Below, piece after piece: positions 1 to 5,108 of a DNA stretch of 34,343 nucleotides (its first letter is position 1; each line of letters starts with the position of its first letter). The DNA is from a virus. The DNA lies in the IMG/VR virus record IMGVR_UViG_3300042691_025331, positions 1-34,343 of that record. The stretch is one strand, 5' to 3'. The translations under genes were made by a program, and so were the position numbers. The notes under the pieces were generated by a model. It was not told the origin of the DNA. It saw only the letters and a list, made by a program, of their open reading frames with translations, and ran no database searches.

Positions 1-35
1 CCAAGGGCGACAGCGACCATGCTAGAGGGTTCTAA
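1..35 (+). CDS. C-terminal end of an upstream gene (partial, tentative)
   Basis: The third reading frame is open from the window edge to a TAA at 33-35 and reads KGDSDHARGF. Its codons (aag ggc gac agc gac cat) resemble those of the genes that follow. If real, it overlaps the start of the next gene by 17 bases, in line with the overlapping junctions downstream. The fragment is too short for any functional statement. A different frame stops at 23-25, so which frame is coding is not certain. Confidence 0.3.
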   Translation, partial: KGDSDHARGF

Positions 36-339
36 CGAGCACGTCCGCCTCCAGCGTGAGGCGACCCAGCAGGCCCTTGACGCCATCCGTGCGTCCAAGG
101 CCAGCCAGAACCGTCTGGGCTTCGGGGCTTGGGCTGACAACGTAATCATGAACTTCATCGAGGACAACATGCCCATGATGAGCATGGGCAAGGGCAAGAT
201 GAGCGTCGAGTCCAAGGACTACAACCTGTACGCCGAGTTTGATGACTTCTCCTACTCCATCGTCGTAAGTTCTCACACTGTTGACGGGTGGCAGATTCAT
301 GAGCGTCACTTTAAGTTCAAGGAGGGCGAAAAGAAGTGA
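19..339 (+). CDS. Small protein of unknown function (106 aa)
   Basis: I do not recognise a family. The first 35 residues are charged and look helical. The middle is methionine-rich (DNMPMMSMGKGKM), and the last third looks like beta strands (YNLYAEFDDFSYSIVV, then a tryptophan and HERHFKF), so a small two-part fold is plausible. All five arginines use CGT or CGC. No Shine-Dalgarno sequence precedes the ATG. The stop codon overlaps the GTG start of the next gene, and the last codons contain the ribosome binding site of that gene. It is the first complete gene of the rightward unit that leads to the DnaC-like ATPase, so a role in DNA metabolism or host takeover is possible but unproven. Confidence 0.7.
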   Translation: MLEGSNEHVRLQREATQQALDAIRASKASQNRLGFGAWADNVIMNFIEDNMPMMSMGKGKMSVESKDYNLYAEFDDFSYSIVVSSHTVDGWQIHERHFKFKEGEKK

Positions 340-341
340 GC
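319..341 (+). promoter_or_regulatory. Strong ribosome binding site and GTGA start-stop junction
   Basis: AAGGAGGGC at 319-327 lies eight bases before GTGAGC at 336. The GTG starts the next gene and the overlapping TGA ends the previous one. This is a near-consensus Shine-Dalgarno site and fixes the GTG as the start. The same nine bases and the same spacing recur at 669-691. Confidence 0.8.
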
Positions 342-689
342 GACATTCAACTCTACATCGACCCCGAGTGCAGGTTGTCCAAGGTGCCGTACAAGGTGCC
401 TAACAACACCCACTACGTCCTCCTTGAGGATTACGAGAACCTTAAGTCCGACCTCCAGATGGAGAAGGACAACGAGGACCGTTTGGTTCGCATGTGGCAG
501 AGGGCCAATAACGAAATCCATGGGTTGAACTCTCAGGTGGCCGCTTTGATTGACGAGAACGCCCGCCTCAAGGCCGAGGTCGAGCGTCTCCGCAAGGCCG
601 GGGATGCGGTCTGCGAGTCTCCTTATCTCTTGGAAACTGACCCTGCCGTGATTGCGTGGAGAGCCGCCAAGGAGGGCAAGCAGTCGTGA
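336..689 (+). CDS. Coiled-coil protein of unknown function (117 aa)
   Basis: Residues about 30-90 form a long helical, heptad-like stretch (ENLKSDLQMEKDNEDRL, later LIDENARLKAEVERLRKA) that strongly suggests a coiled coil and so a dimer or oligomer. The N-terminus has short possible beta strands (IQLYIDPECRL). The C-terminal tail holds a short PAVIAWRAAKEG segment. No enzyme motif is visible and I cannot assign a function. The GTG start is chosen because it overlaps the previous stop and sits eight bases after a strong Shine-Dalgarno sequence. Its own stop overlaps the GTG start of the AAA+ ATPase in the same way, so the two are probably made in coordinated amounts and could act together. Confidence 0.7.
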   Translation: MSDIQLYIDPECRLSKVPYKVPNNTHYVLLEDYENLKSDLQMEKDNEDRLVRMWQRANNEIHGLNSQVAALIDENARLKAEVERLRKAGDAVCESPYLLETDPAVIAWRAAKEGKQS

Positions 690-691
690 GC
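669..691 (+). promoter_or_regulatory. Ribosome binding site and GTGA junction before the AAA+ ATPase
   Basis: AAGGAGGGC at 669-677 is followed by eight bases and GTGAGC at 686-691. This decides the start of the ATPase gene: an in-frame ATG 30 bases upstream (656) has no such site, and starting there would place residues MESRQGGQAV before the zinc ribbon. The layout duplicates that at 319-341. Confidence 0.8.
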
Positions 692-1387
692 AACGTAGGC
701 AAGTGCATTTACTGCGGGGGAGAGACACACGCCGTGACCTTTCAGGGCATGGGCAACTCGTTCACCTTCGTGGCTCCTGACATCTGCTCTGACGTATTGT
801 GCTTGGCCAAGGGCGAGCGTGATGCCCTAGCCGCTGAGCGTCGCGAGTACATCGCCAAGAACCCGCCTGAGGTGCCTATGCCTGTCCTGTTTGAGGGCAC
901 CGACCCGGAGCGTCTGGCTCCCGAGTTGAAGGACCTGTGCCACAACTGGGTGCCGACTGGCAAAGGCCTGTTGGTCCACGGCACGACCCGCAAGGGCAAG
1001 ACTCGTACCGCGTGGTACATCGCCGACCGCCTGTTCAAGGCCAACCCCAAGGCCAACCGCTTCCTGTTCCTGACCATGTTTGAACTGGAGGCCCGTCTGG
1101 TCGCCTCATGGGGTACCTCGACATGGGACAAGACCATGCACCACATGGTCAACGTGCCCCTGCTGTTCTTGGATGACTTGGGCAAGGAGCGGATGACCGA
1201 GCGTATGGCCTCCTGCCTGTTTGCTCTCATCGACCAGCGTACCATGCACCAGCGGTCCACCATCATCACGACCAACCTGACGGGGGATACCCTGCTGGAG
1301 CGGTTCCACGACAAGGAGACCGGGGCCGCCTTTGTGGCCCGCCTGAAGGACAGCGACCTGTTCGAGCGGCTGGGGGTTAAAAACTGA
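686..1387 (+). CDS. DnaC-like AAA+ ATPase, putative replicative helicase loader
   Basis: Counting from the GTG at 686, the protein is 233 aa. The N-terminus has a zinc-ribbon-like set of cysteines (C7-x2-C10 and C34-x4-C39). The AAA+ core has a Walker A motif GTTRKGKT (G99 to T106) and a Walker B motif LLFLDD (D163-D164) followed by LGKE. A sensor-like TIITTNL then precedes a C-terminal RLKD segment that could hold the arginine finger. This layout fits the DnaC/IstB family, whose phage members load a replicative helicase onto single-stranded DNA at origins or forks in an ATP-dependent way. The helicase partner is not in the window. The Walker A has an unusual TTRK insert, while K105 and T106 are intact. 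An IstB-like transposition helper is the alternative, but no transposase is present and the phage setting favours helicase loading. Confidence 0.85.
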   Translation: MSNVGKCIYCGGETHAVTFQGMGNSFTFVAPDICSDVLCLAKGERDALAAERREYIAKNPPEVPMPVLFEGTDPERLAPELKDLCHNWVPTGKGLLVHGTTRKGKTRTAWYIADRLFKANPKANRFLFLTMFELEARLVASWGTSTWDKTMHHMVNVPLLFLDDLGKERMTERMASCLFALIDQRTMHQRSTIITTNLTGDTLLERFHDKETGAAFVARLKDSDLFERLGVKN

Positions 1388-1482
1388 AAATAAATCTTGC
1401 GGAGGACTACACAATAGTATCTCTTACTCATCTCGACCCGATTAACATTGGGTAAAACCAGCAACGACCAACCAACAAACGC
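1388..1482 (+). other. AT-richer intergenic leader, 95 bp
   Basis: This is one of the few gaps in the rightward unit and could hold a promoter for the genes from 1483. It begins AT-rich (aaaataaatctt) and ends in an A- and C-rich unstructured run (accaaccaacaaacgc) just before the ATG, with no Shine-Dalgarno sequence there. I could not find a convincing pair of -35 and -10 boxes with normal spacing, so I make no promoter call. The A/C-rich leader may itself aid initiation without Shine-Dalgarno pairing. Confidence 0.4.
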
Positions 1483-1719
1483 ATGAGCGAAATCAACATC
1501 AACGCCATCAAGACGCGTCTCGAAGACCTCGAAAAGGAAATCAAGACCATCAAGACCGAACGGGATGCCCTCGTCGACCCCACCATCAAGGGGCTCGGCA
1601 AGAAGTACTCCGAACTCGGTATCGGTGACGCCTCAGCGGTCATCCACCTCCACAACGCCGTCATCGAGCGTCTGGAGGCCCTGACCGCGAAGGTGGCGGC
1701 CCTTGAGGCCAACAAGTAA
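1483..1719 (+). CDS. Small coiled-coil protein (78 aa), unknown function
   Basis: Two helical coiled-coil segments, residues about 8-32 (IKTRLEDLEKEIKTIKTERDA) and about 55-78 (HNAVIERLEALTAKVAALEANK), flank a short glycine-containing linker (IKGLGKKYSELGIGDAS). This suggests an antiparallel hairpin or a dimer. There is no enzymatic motif. The ATG has no Shine-Dalgarno site and follows an A/C-rich leader. It sits between the helicase-loader-like gene and the recombination genes, so an accessory role in DNA metabolism is possible, but the sequence does not show it. Confidence 0.65.
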   Translation: MSEININAIKTRLEDLEKEIKTIKTERDALVDPTIKGLGKKYSELGIGDASAVIHLHNAVIERLEALTAKVAALEANK

Positions 1720-1761
1720 TCCATCGGGGGAGCAAGGCCCCCACAACTTTCCCGCACATAC

Positions 1762-2145
1762 ATGAAACTCAAATCCACAGATACGTCCTCCATCGAGGAC
1801 CTAAACCTGTTCAAAGGTAAGAAACAGGCCATGCCCCACGCCGTGTCCAAGCCCCTTCCCGATAACGACAAGTTCGCTCGCTACGGCAACAAGGCCACCT
1901 ACGACCTTGCCGACGCCATCCGCAACGACCCGGCCCTGAACGACCTGTGCCGTTGCCTGTACGAGGACGGCTACAAGTCCGCCGGTGCCATGCTCTGCAA
2001 ACTGCGTGAGTACGGCCCCAAGTGGCAGTCCGCCTACACCGGCCTCAACTCCATCCACCTCAAAGACGACACGGTCAAGTGCTCCGAAATCACTCCGTTG
2101 CTCGAACGCCTTTTCAAGCCAACCAAAACCAAAAAAACCAAATGA
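1762..2145 (+). CDS. Protein of unknown function (127 aa)
   Basis: I do not recognise a family. The N-terminal 45 residues are polar and probably extended. Residues about 47-95 look helical (TYDLADAIRNDPALNDLCRCLYEDGYKSAGAM), and the C-terminus is very lysine-rich (LFKPTKTKKTK), which would suit nucleic-acid binding. Three cysteines are present but not spaced as a zinc site. The ATG has no Shine-Dalgarno sequence. The TGA overlaps the ATG of the following RHH gene (ATGA at 2142-2145), so translation of the two is probably coupled and they may act together. Confidence 0.65.
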   Translation: MKLKSTDTSSIEDLNLFKGKKQAMPHAVSKPLPDNDKFARYGNKATYDLADAIRNDPALNDLCRCLYEDGYKSAGAMLCKLREYGPKWQSAYTGLNSIHLKDDTVKCSEITPLLERLFKPTKTKKTK

Positions 2146-2324
2146 GCAAACCAACCAAGTCGCCTACCGAACCTAGCAAGTTGCTGTGGGTTAAACTCCC
2201 CCAGAACCATTCCGACAAACTGAAGGACGCCGCTGTCAACATGGGCATCTCCCGTGCCGACCTGATGCGTCTCATCCTCATCCACTACGTCCAGAACGGA
2301 CACACCTTCACCATCACCAAATAA
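2142..2324 (+). CDS. Ribbon-helix-helix (RHH/CopG-like) DNA-binding protein (60 aa)
   Basis: After a short polar N-terminus the protein reads LLWVKLPQNHSDKLKDAAV, then NMGISRADLMRLILIHYVQN. This is the classic RHH pattern: a short beta strand with alternating residues that would contact the DNA major groove, a helix, a turn containing G-I-S-R, and a second helix. RHH proteins dimerise through the strand and usually act as repressors or local DNA organisers. A longer in-frame reading from 2022 exists, but the ATG at 2142 overlaps the previous stop and gives exactly the domain, so I chose it. It probably regulates early transcription; its operator is not identified. Confidence 0.75.
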   Translation: MSKPTKSPTEPSKLLWVKLPQNHSDKLKDAAVNMGISRADLMRLILIHYVQNGHTFTITK

Positions 2325-2328
2325 TCCT

Positions 2329-3081
2329 ATGTCCTACGACAACATGAACCAGAACATCACGCCAGAATTCGCCGCCGCCTACACTCAGGCCGTGGCCCGC
2401 ACCACCGCCGTCATGGCGGACGCGGAGAACCCGTTCCACAAGAACTCCTACGCCACGCTCGGGGCTCACATTGATGCCACCAAGGGCATCTTCGCCCAGC
2501 ACGGCCTGTCCATCGTCCAGTTCCCCTGCGGCGACGGCGAGAACGTCGGCATCGAGACCATCGTGCTCCACGCCTCCGGTGGTTTCATCGGCCGCAAGAC
2601 GTTCATCAAGATTCCCGATAACTTCAAAGGTCAGGACGCCGGTTCCCTGTTCTCGTACCTGAGACGGTACGCCATCGCGGCTGTCGCTAACGTGGCTACC
2701 AGTGATGACGACGGGGAGGCTGACCGCATCGTGCGTTCTGCTCCTGCCGACGTCAGCAAGTTCATCCACTCGTCGGCCCTCCCGAAGGTTCCTGCTACGC
2801 CCGCTCCGAAGCCTGAGCCCAAGGCTCCTGCCCCGAAGGCTACGCTCGGTGGTCTGGCTGAGGCCCTGTCCTACGTCGTGCCTTTCGGCAAGAACAAGGG
2901 CGTGACCCTCGGCGAACTGCCTGAGAACTCCCTCCAGTGGTACATCAAGGAGTATCAGCCGAAGCCCTACAACGGCTCCATCTCGCCCAAGGACAAGGCG
3001 TTCCGCGACGCCCTCGACCTCATCCGCGACGGTCGTCAGGCTTCTCAGGACGACTCCTTCACCGATAACGTTCCGTTCTAA
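2329..3081 (+). CDS. ERF-family single-strand annealing protein with ExoX-like C-terminal domain
   Basis: The first ~130 residues match the ERF family of phage recombinases: NPFHKNSYATLGAH, then SIVQFP, IETIVLHASGGFIG and DAGSLFSYLRRYAI. ERF proteins form rings on single-stranded DNA and anneal complementary strands, a step in phage recombination and genome circularisation. A linker rich in proline, alanine and lysine (about 145-170) leads to a second domain at about 172-235 with VPFGKNKGVTLGELPENSLQWYIKEY. This is the small domain found at the C-terminus of exonuclease X-like proteins and in DUF3820; it is not itself a nuclease. The protein ends DDSFTDNVPF, resembling the acidic C-terminal tip of single-stranded DNA binding proteins. 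No SSB or exonuclease gene is visible in the window. The ATG lacks a Shine-Dalgarno site. Confidence 0.85.
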   Translation: MSYDNMNQNITPEFAAAYTQAVARTTAVMADAENPFHKNSYATLGAHIDATKGIFAQHGLSIVQFPCGDGENVGIETIVLHASGGFIGRKTFIKIPDNFKGQDAGSLFSYLRRYAIAAVANVATSDDDGEADRIVRSAPADVSKFIHSSALPKVPATPAPKPEPKAPAPKATLGGLAEALSYVVPFGKNKGVTLGELPENSLQWYIKEYQPKPYNGSISPKDKAFRDALDLIRDGRQASQDDSFTDNVPF

Positions 3082-3101
3082 TCTCCAACCCAAGCACACA
3101 C

Positions 3102-3449
3102 ATGCCCAAAAACCGCATCACCAAGGTCACACGCACCGTGACCCGAACTCCCAAGGCCAACAAGGACCCGTTCTACGGCATTGAGACCGTCTGCACGACC
3201 GTCACCCCGGACATCGTCAACAGCATCGAGGAGGTGCTGTTGAAGTCCGGGTTGAACCGGTCGGAGTTCGTTCGCAACGCCGTCATCCGCGAGTTGGCCT
3301 ACCACCAGTTCTGCAACTTCCACAAGGTCGACCCTACCACCTACCCGGTGTTCGAGGGACGCATCACTCCGATGGAAGTCGACGCCGCTGTGGCCAAGGC
3401 CAAACATCAGGTGCTCGACGAGGTGAGCAAGGCCCTCGGTATCAAGTAA
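3102..3449 (+). CDS. RHH-like DNA-binding protein (115 aa)
   Basis: The N-terminal 25 residues are very basic (MPKNRITKVTRTVTRTPKANK). Residues about 33-66 have an RHH-like pattern: a strand (TVCTTVTPDIV), a helix (NSIEEVLLKSGL), a turn with N-R-S-E and a second helix (FVRNAVIRELAY). The remaining half is helical and ends in VAKAKHQVLDEVSKALGIK. It is likely a sequence-specific DNA-binding regulator acting as a dimer, the second RHH gene of this unit after the one at 2142-2324. It is the last protein gene before the tRNA cluster. The start lacks a Shine-Dalgarno sequence and follows an A/C-rich run (ccaagcacacac). Confidence 0.65.
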   Translation: MPKNRITKVTRTVTRTPKANKDPFYGIETVCTTVTPDIVNSIEEVLLKSGLNRSEFVRNAVIRELAYHQFCNFHKVDPTTYPVFEGRITPMEVDAAVAKAKHQVLDEVSKALGIK

Positions 3450-3455
3450 TCACTT

Positions 3456-3527
3456 CGGCCATTAGTTCAACGGATAGAACATCCGCCTTCTAAGCGGAGA
3501 ATCTTGGTTCGATTCCAAGATGGCCGA
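3456..3527 (+). tRNA. tRNA-Arg (anticodon UCU)
   Basis: Full cloverleaf: acceptor CGGCCAT (3456-3462) pairs with ATGGCCG (3520-3526), discriminator A3527. The D stem GTTC pairs with GAAC. The anticodon stem TCCGC/GCGGA encloses the loop CTTCTAA with anticodon TCT at 3489-3491. The T arm is CTTGG, TTCGATT, CCAAG. CCA is not encoded. It reads AGA and probably AGG codons, which the late genes of this window use often. Confidence 0.95.
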
Positions 3528-3534
3528 AACCTTA

Positions 3535-3606
3535 CAGCCAGTATCTCAATGGTAGAGTCCCTGCTTTGGGAGCAGGGTGTTGCAGGTTCAAGTCCTGTCT
3601 GGCTGA
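3535..3606 (+). tRNA. tRNA-Pro (anticodon UGG)
   Basis: Acceptor CAGCCAG (3535-3541) pairs with CTGGCTG (3599-3605), discriminator A3606. The anticodon stem CCTGC/GCAGG encloses TTTGGGA with anticodon TGG at 3567-3569. The T arm is GCAGG, TTCAAGT, CCTGT. The C1-G72 pair and A73 fit the known identity elements of bacterial tRNA-Pro. CCA is not encoded. It lies seven bases after tRNA-Arg. Confidence 0.95.
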
Positions 3607-3610
3607 TTAT

Positions 3611-3681
3611 GGGGCGTTCTTTCAATGGTAGGAAATCCCGCTTGCACCGGGAAAATGGGAGTTCGATTCTCCCACGCTCCA
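3611..3681 (+). tRNA. tRNA-Ala (anticodon UGC)
   Basis: Acceptor GGGGCGT (3611-3617) pairs with ACGCTCC (3674-3680), discriminator A3681. The third pair is G3-U70, the hallmark alanine identity element. The anticodon stem TCCCG/CGGGA encloses CTTGCAC with anticodon TGC at 3643-3645. The T arm is GGGAG, TTCGATT, CTCCC. The D arm is slightly irregular (TTTC with GAAA). CCA is not encoded. It lies four bases after tRNA-Pro. Confidence 0.93.
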
Positions 3682-3700
3682 TTCCCTTTTCGTGTTGGGC

Positions 3701-3717
3701 GGACCGCTAAACGGTCC
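3701..3717 (+). terminator. Hairpin after the tRNA cluster, possible terminator
   Basis: GGACCG (3701-3706) and CGGTCC (3712-3717) form a perfect six-pair stem with loop CTAAA. It lies 19 bases after tRNA-Ala at the meeting point of the two transcription units. No run of U follows, so it is not a standard intrinsic terminator. It could slow convergent transcription or guide tRNA 3' processing. Confidence 0.4.
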
Positions 3718-3745
3718 ATTAAGGCGTAGCCACCCGCACGACACA

Positions 3746-3767
3746 TACCCCGCCATGAGGCGAGGTA
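3746..3767 (-). terminator. Hairpin after the leftward late unit, possible terminator
   Basis: TACCCCGCC (3746-3754) and GGCGAGGTA (3759-3767) form a nine-pair stem with a four-base loop. The one C-A mismatch on the + strand becomes a G-U pair in the RNA of the - strand, so the hairpin is fully paired only in the leftward transcript. It starts just four bases past the stop of the last late gene, as a terminator would. No U run follows. Confidence 0.45.
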
Positions 3768-3771
3768 GCAA

Positions 3772-4488
3772 TCATTGGGCCGCTTCCTTCTGGGTCAAGC
3801 GGCTCTTTATTTCCCGGTGGTTGTCGTAGTACACCCACGCACCCCAAAGAGCCGCCAGCAGGCAGGCAGAGACCGTGGCGTAGGGGAACCACCAAGCCTC
3901 CACGACATCCCTGATGACGAACGGAGCACCACCGAAAAACACAGACAGGGCAATCATGCACAGGCCTGCACCGCGTCCCTTGCCACCTACGAAGGTGGAC
4001 ACGACGATTAAGCCTGCACCGACTACCGCGAAGATGCCCGAGAGCGTCAGGAACTTGGCCCTGAGTTCTCCCCACGCCGTCTCCTTGGCCGCGGCCTCCA
4101 ACTGGGCCTTCAGTTCCCGGTTCTCCGCGTCCATCTGCTCGACCATGCCGTACAGGTTGGACGTCTCCTCGTCCACCTTCCTTGCCTTCTCCTCCTCGGC
4201 CTTGAGTGCCTTGTCGTCGCCTAGGGTCTTGGCGTACTTGTCCAGCATCGCCTTGGTCGGCTGTTTGATGCCAGCCAGCCTGTCGTAGGTCAGTCCCACC
4301 AGAGGCACTCCAGCCCCGGTGAGCCTGTCCTTGGCCACGGCCAATGCGGCCGCACCCTCGCCAGCCTCGGCTTCGAGACGCTCGACGTAGGCATCCTTCT
4401 TCGGATTATCGACGACCTTTACCTCTGGCAGGGGCGGCGGGACGCTTTGGCAAGCGGTCAGGAGCAGGACTGGTAGGATTCTTAGCAT
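3772..4488 (-). CDS. Lipoprotein with coiled coil and three C-terminal TM segments, candidate unimolecular spanin
   Basis: The N-terminus MLRILPVLLLTAC ends in a perfect lipobox (L10-T-A-C13), predicting a lipid-anchored N-terminus, probably in the outer membrane. A proline-rich stretch (VPPPLPEV) follows, and residues about 95-136 form a charged coiled coil. Three hydrophobic segments lie at about 146-168, 174-193 and 200-221, and the tail is charged. Spanins destroy the outer membrane in the last step of phage lysis of Gram-negative hosts. Unimolecular spanins join an N-terminal lipobox to a C-terminal TM segment, as here, but usually with one TM and a shorter body. The lipobox fixes the start at 4488, so the gene overlaps the previous one by 83 bases. 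It is last in the lysis cluster. A different membrane lipoprotein cannot be excluded. Confidence 0.65.
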   Translation of the reverse strand: MLRILPVLLLTACQSVPPPLPEVKVVDNPKKDAYVERLEAEAGEGAAALAVAKDRLTGAGVPLVGLTYDRLAGIKQPTKAMLDKYAKTLGDDKALKAEEEKARKVDEETSNLYGMVEQMDAENRELKAQLEAAAKETAWGELRAKFLTLSGIFAVVGAGLIVVSTFVGGKGRGAGLCMIALSVFFGGAPFVIRDVVEAWWFPYATVSACLLAALWGAWVYYDNHREIKSRLTQKEAAQ

Positions 4489-4801
4489 TTCGTTTGAGAT
4501 AGATGCGGCCGATGCTGGCGAGGAACACCAGCCCGCCGATGCACATGGCCAGAAGGCAGACGAACTCGTAGTTGCGGACGATGGCCTGCACTTGGCTTAG
4601 GTCCACCTGCACCTTGTCGCTTGTGATGCCGTCGTCTGTGATGATGGCGACCATTGATTCCTTGTCCCTCAGGGCCCTGAAGCCAGCGTTGACCGGTCCT
4701 ACCGCCATCATGCCAGCCAGACCCATCAAGGCTAGGATGGCCGATTGGACGGCGATGATTATCTCACTTGGACCGACGCTTGATGGCTGTGTCGACTTCA
4801 T
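4406..4801 (-). CDS. Two-TM membrane protein in the lysis cluster (131 aa)
   Basis: Two hydrophobic segments are clear: residues about 13-35 (EIIIAVQSAILALMGLAGMM) and about 80-102 (VCLLAMCIGGLVFLASIGRI). They enclose a polar domain of about 45 residues (RALRDKESMVAIITDDGIT and on). A strongly basic, proline-rich tail (PAPDRLPKRPAAPARGKGRR) follows and by the positive-inside rule should be cytoplasmic, which puts the N-terminus there too. The gene starts 38 bases inside the holin-like gene and ends inside the lipoprotein gene, so the three are translated from interlocking frames. Such a position suits a second holin, an antiholin or an inner-membrane spanin partner. The sequence does not decide among these. 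Confidence 0.6.
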   Translation of the reverse strand: MKSTQPSSVGPSEIIIAVQSAILALMGLAGMMAVGPVNAGFRALRDKESMVAIITDDGITSDKVQVDLSQVQAIVRNYEFVCLLAMCIGGLVFLASIGRIYLKRNAKNPTSPAPDRLPKRPAAPARGKGRR

Positions 4802-5108
4802 TGGTGACGATTCTCAGTAGGCGTTTACGCATCATCTCGACGAGTTCAGGTGCGGCCGTACCGCACACCGAATAGAAAAGGGCCTCGTAAATCGGCTCCG
4901 TCCTCCCGTGTATCACGAAGTATCCGAGTATCGCCACGATGCCGCCCGCCGCGATGCGACGGACCCACCAGACCCAAGCGAGATTCTCGTCGGTCAGCAG
5001 GAGTCGGCAGAGTGCACCAGCAGCACCAAGGACCGCTACCAGCCATCCGCCTCGTTTCAGGTCGTCCGCCGCTCTCATCAGGTTGTCGTCCGGTGGGGGT
5101 GGGCTCAT
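4764..5108 (-). CDS. Putative holin, LydA-like (114 aa)
   Basis: After a short polar N-terminus (MSPPPPDDNLMRAADDLKR) come three hydrophobic segments at about 20-38, 46-67 and 74-92, and a basic tail. The pattern (an arginine after the first TM, a WVRRIAAGGIVAILGYF second TM, and CGTAAPELVEMMRKRL in the third region) resembles LydA-type phage holins. Holins collect in the inner membrane and open at a set time to release or activate the endolysin. The ATG overlaps the stop of the giant gene (ATGA), so its synthesis is probably tied to the end of translation of that long message. No endolysin gene follows, which is unusual for a lysis cluster. Confidence 0.65.
   Translation of the reverse strand: MSPPPPDDNLMRAADDLKRGGWLVAVLGAAGALCRLLLTDENLAWVWWVRRIAAGGIVAILGYFVIHGRTEPIYEALFYSVCGTAAPELVEMMRKRLLRIVTNEVDTAIKRRSK

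Noticed and set aside
656-685. ATG at 656 as start of the AAA+ ATPase
   Set aside because: The GTG at 686 has a near-perfect Shine-Dalgarno site at ideal spacing and overlaps the previous stop.
742-1464. 240-residue - strand frame opposite the AAA+ ATPase gene
   Set aside because: The opposite strand encodes intact Walker motifs, so this frame is a shadow.
1388-1482. Promoter in the intergenic leader
   Set aside because: TTGCGG and TAGTAT are only about 12 bases apart, too close for a standard bacterial promoter, and the host sigma consensus is unknown.
3681-3690. T-rich run after tRNA-Ala as an intrinsic terminator
   Set aside because: The run is not preceded by a hairpin other than the tRNA itself and is only four T long.
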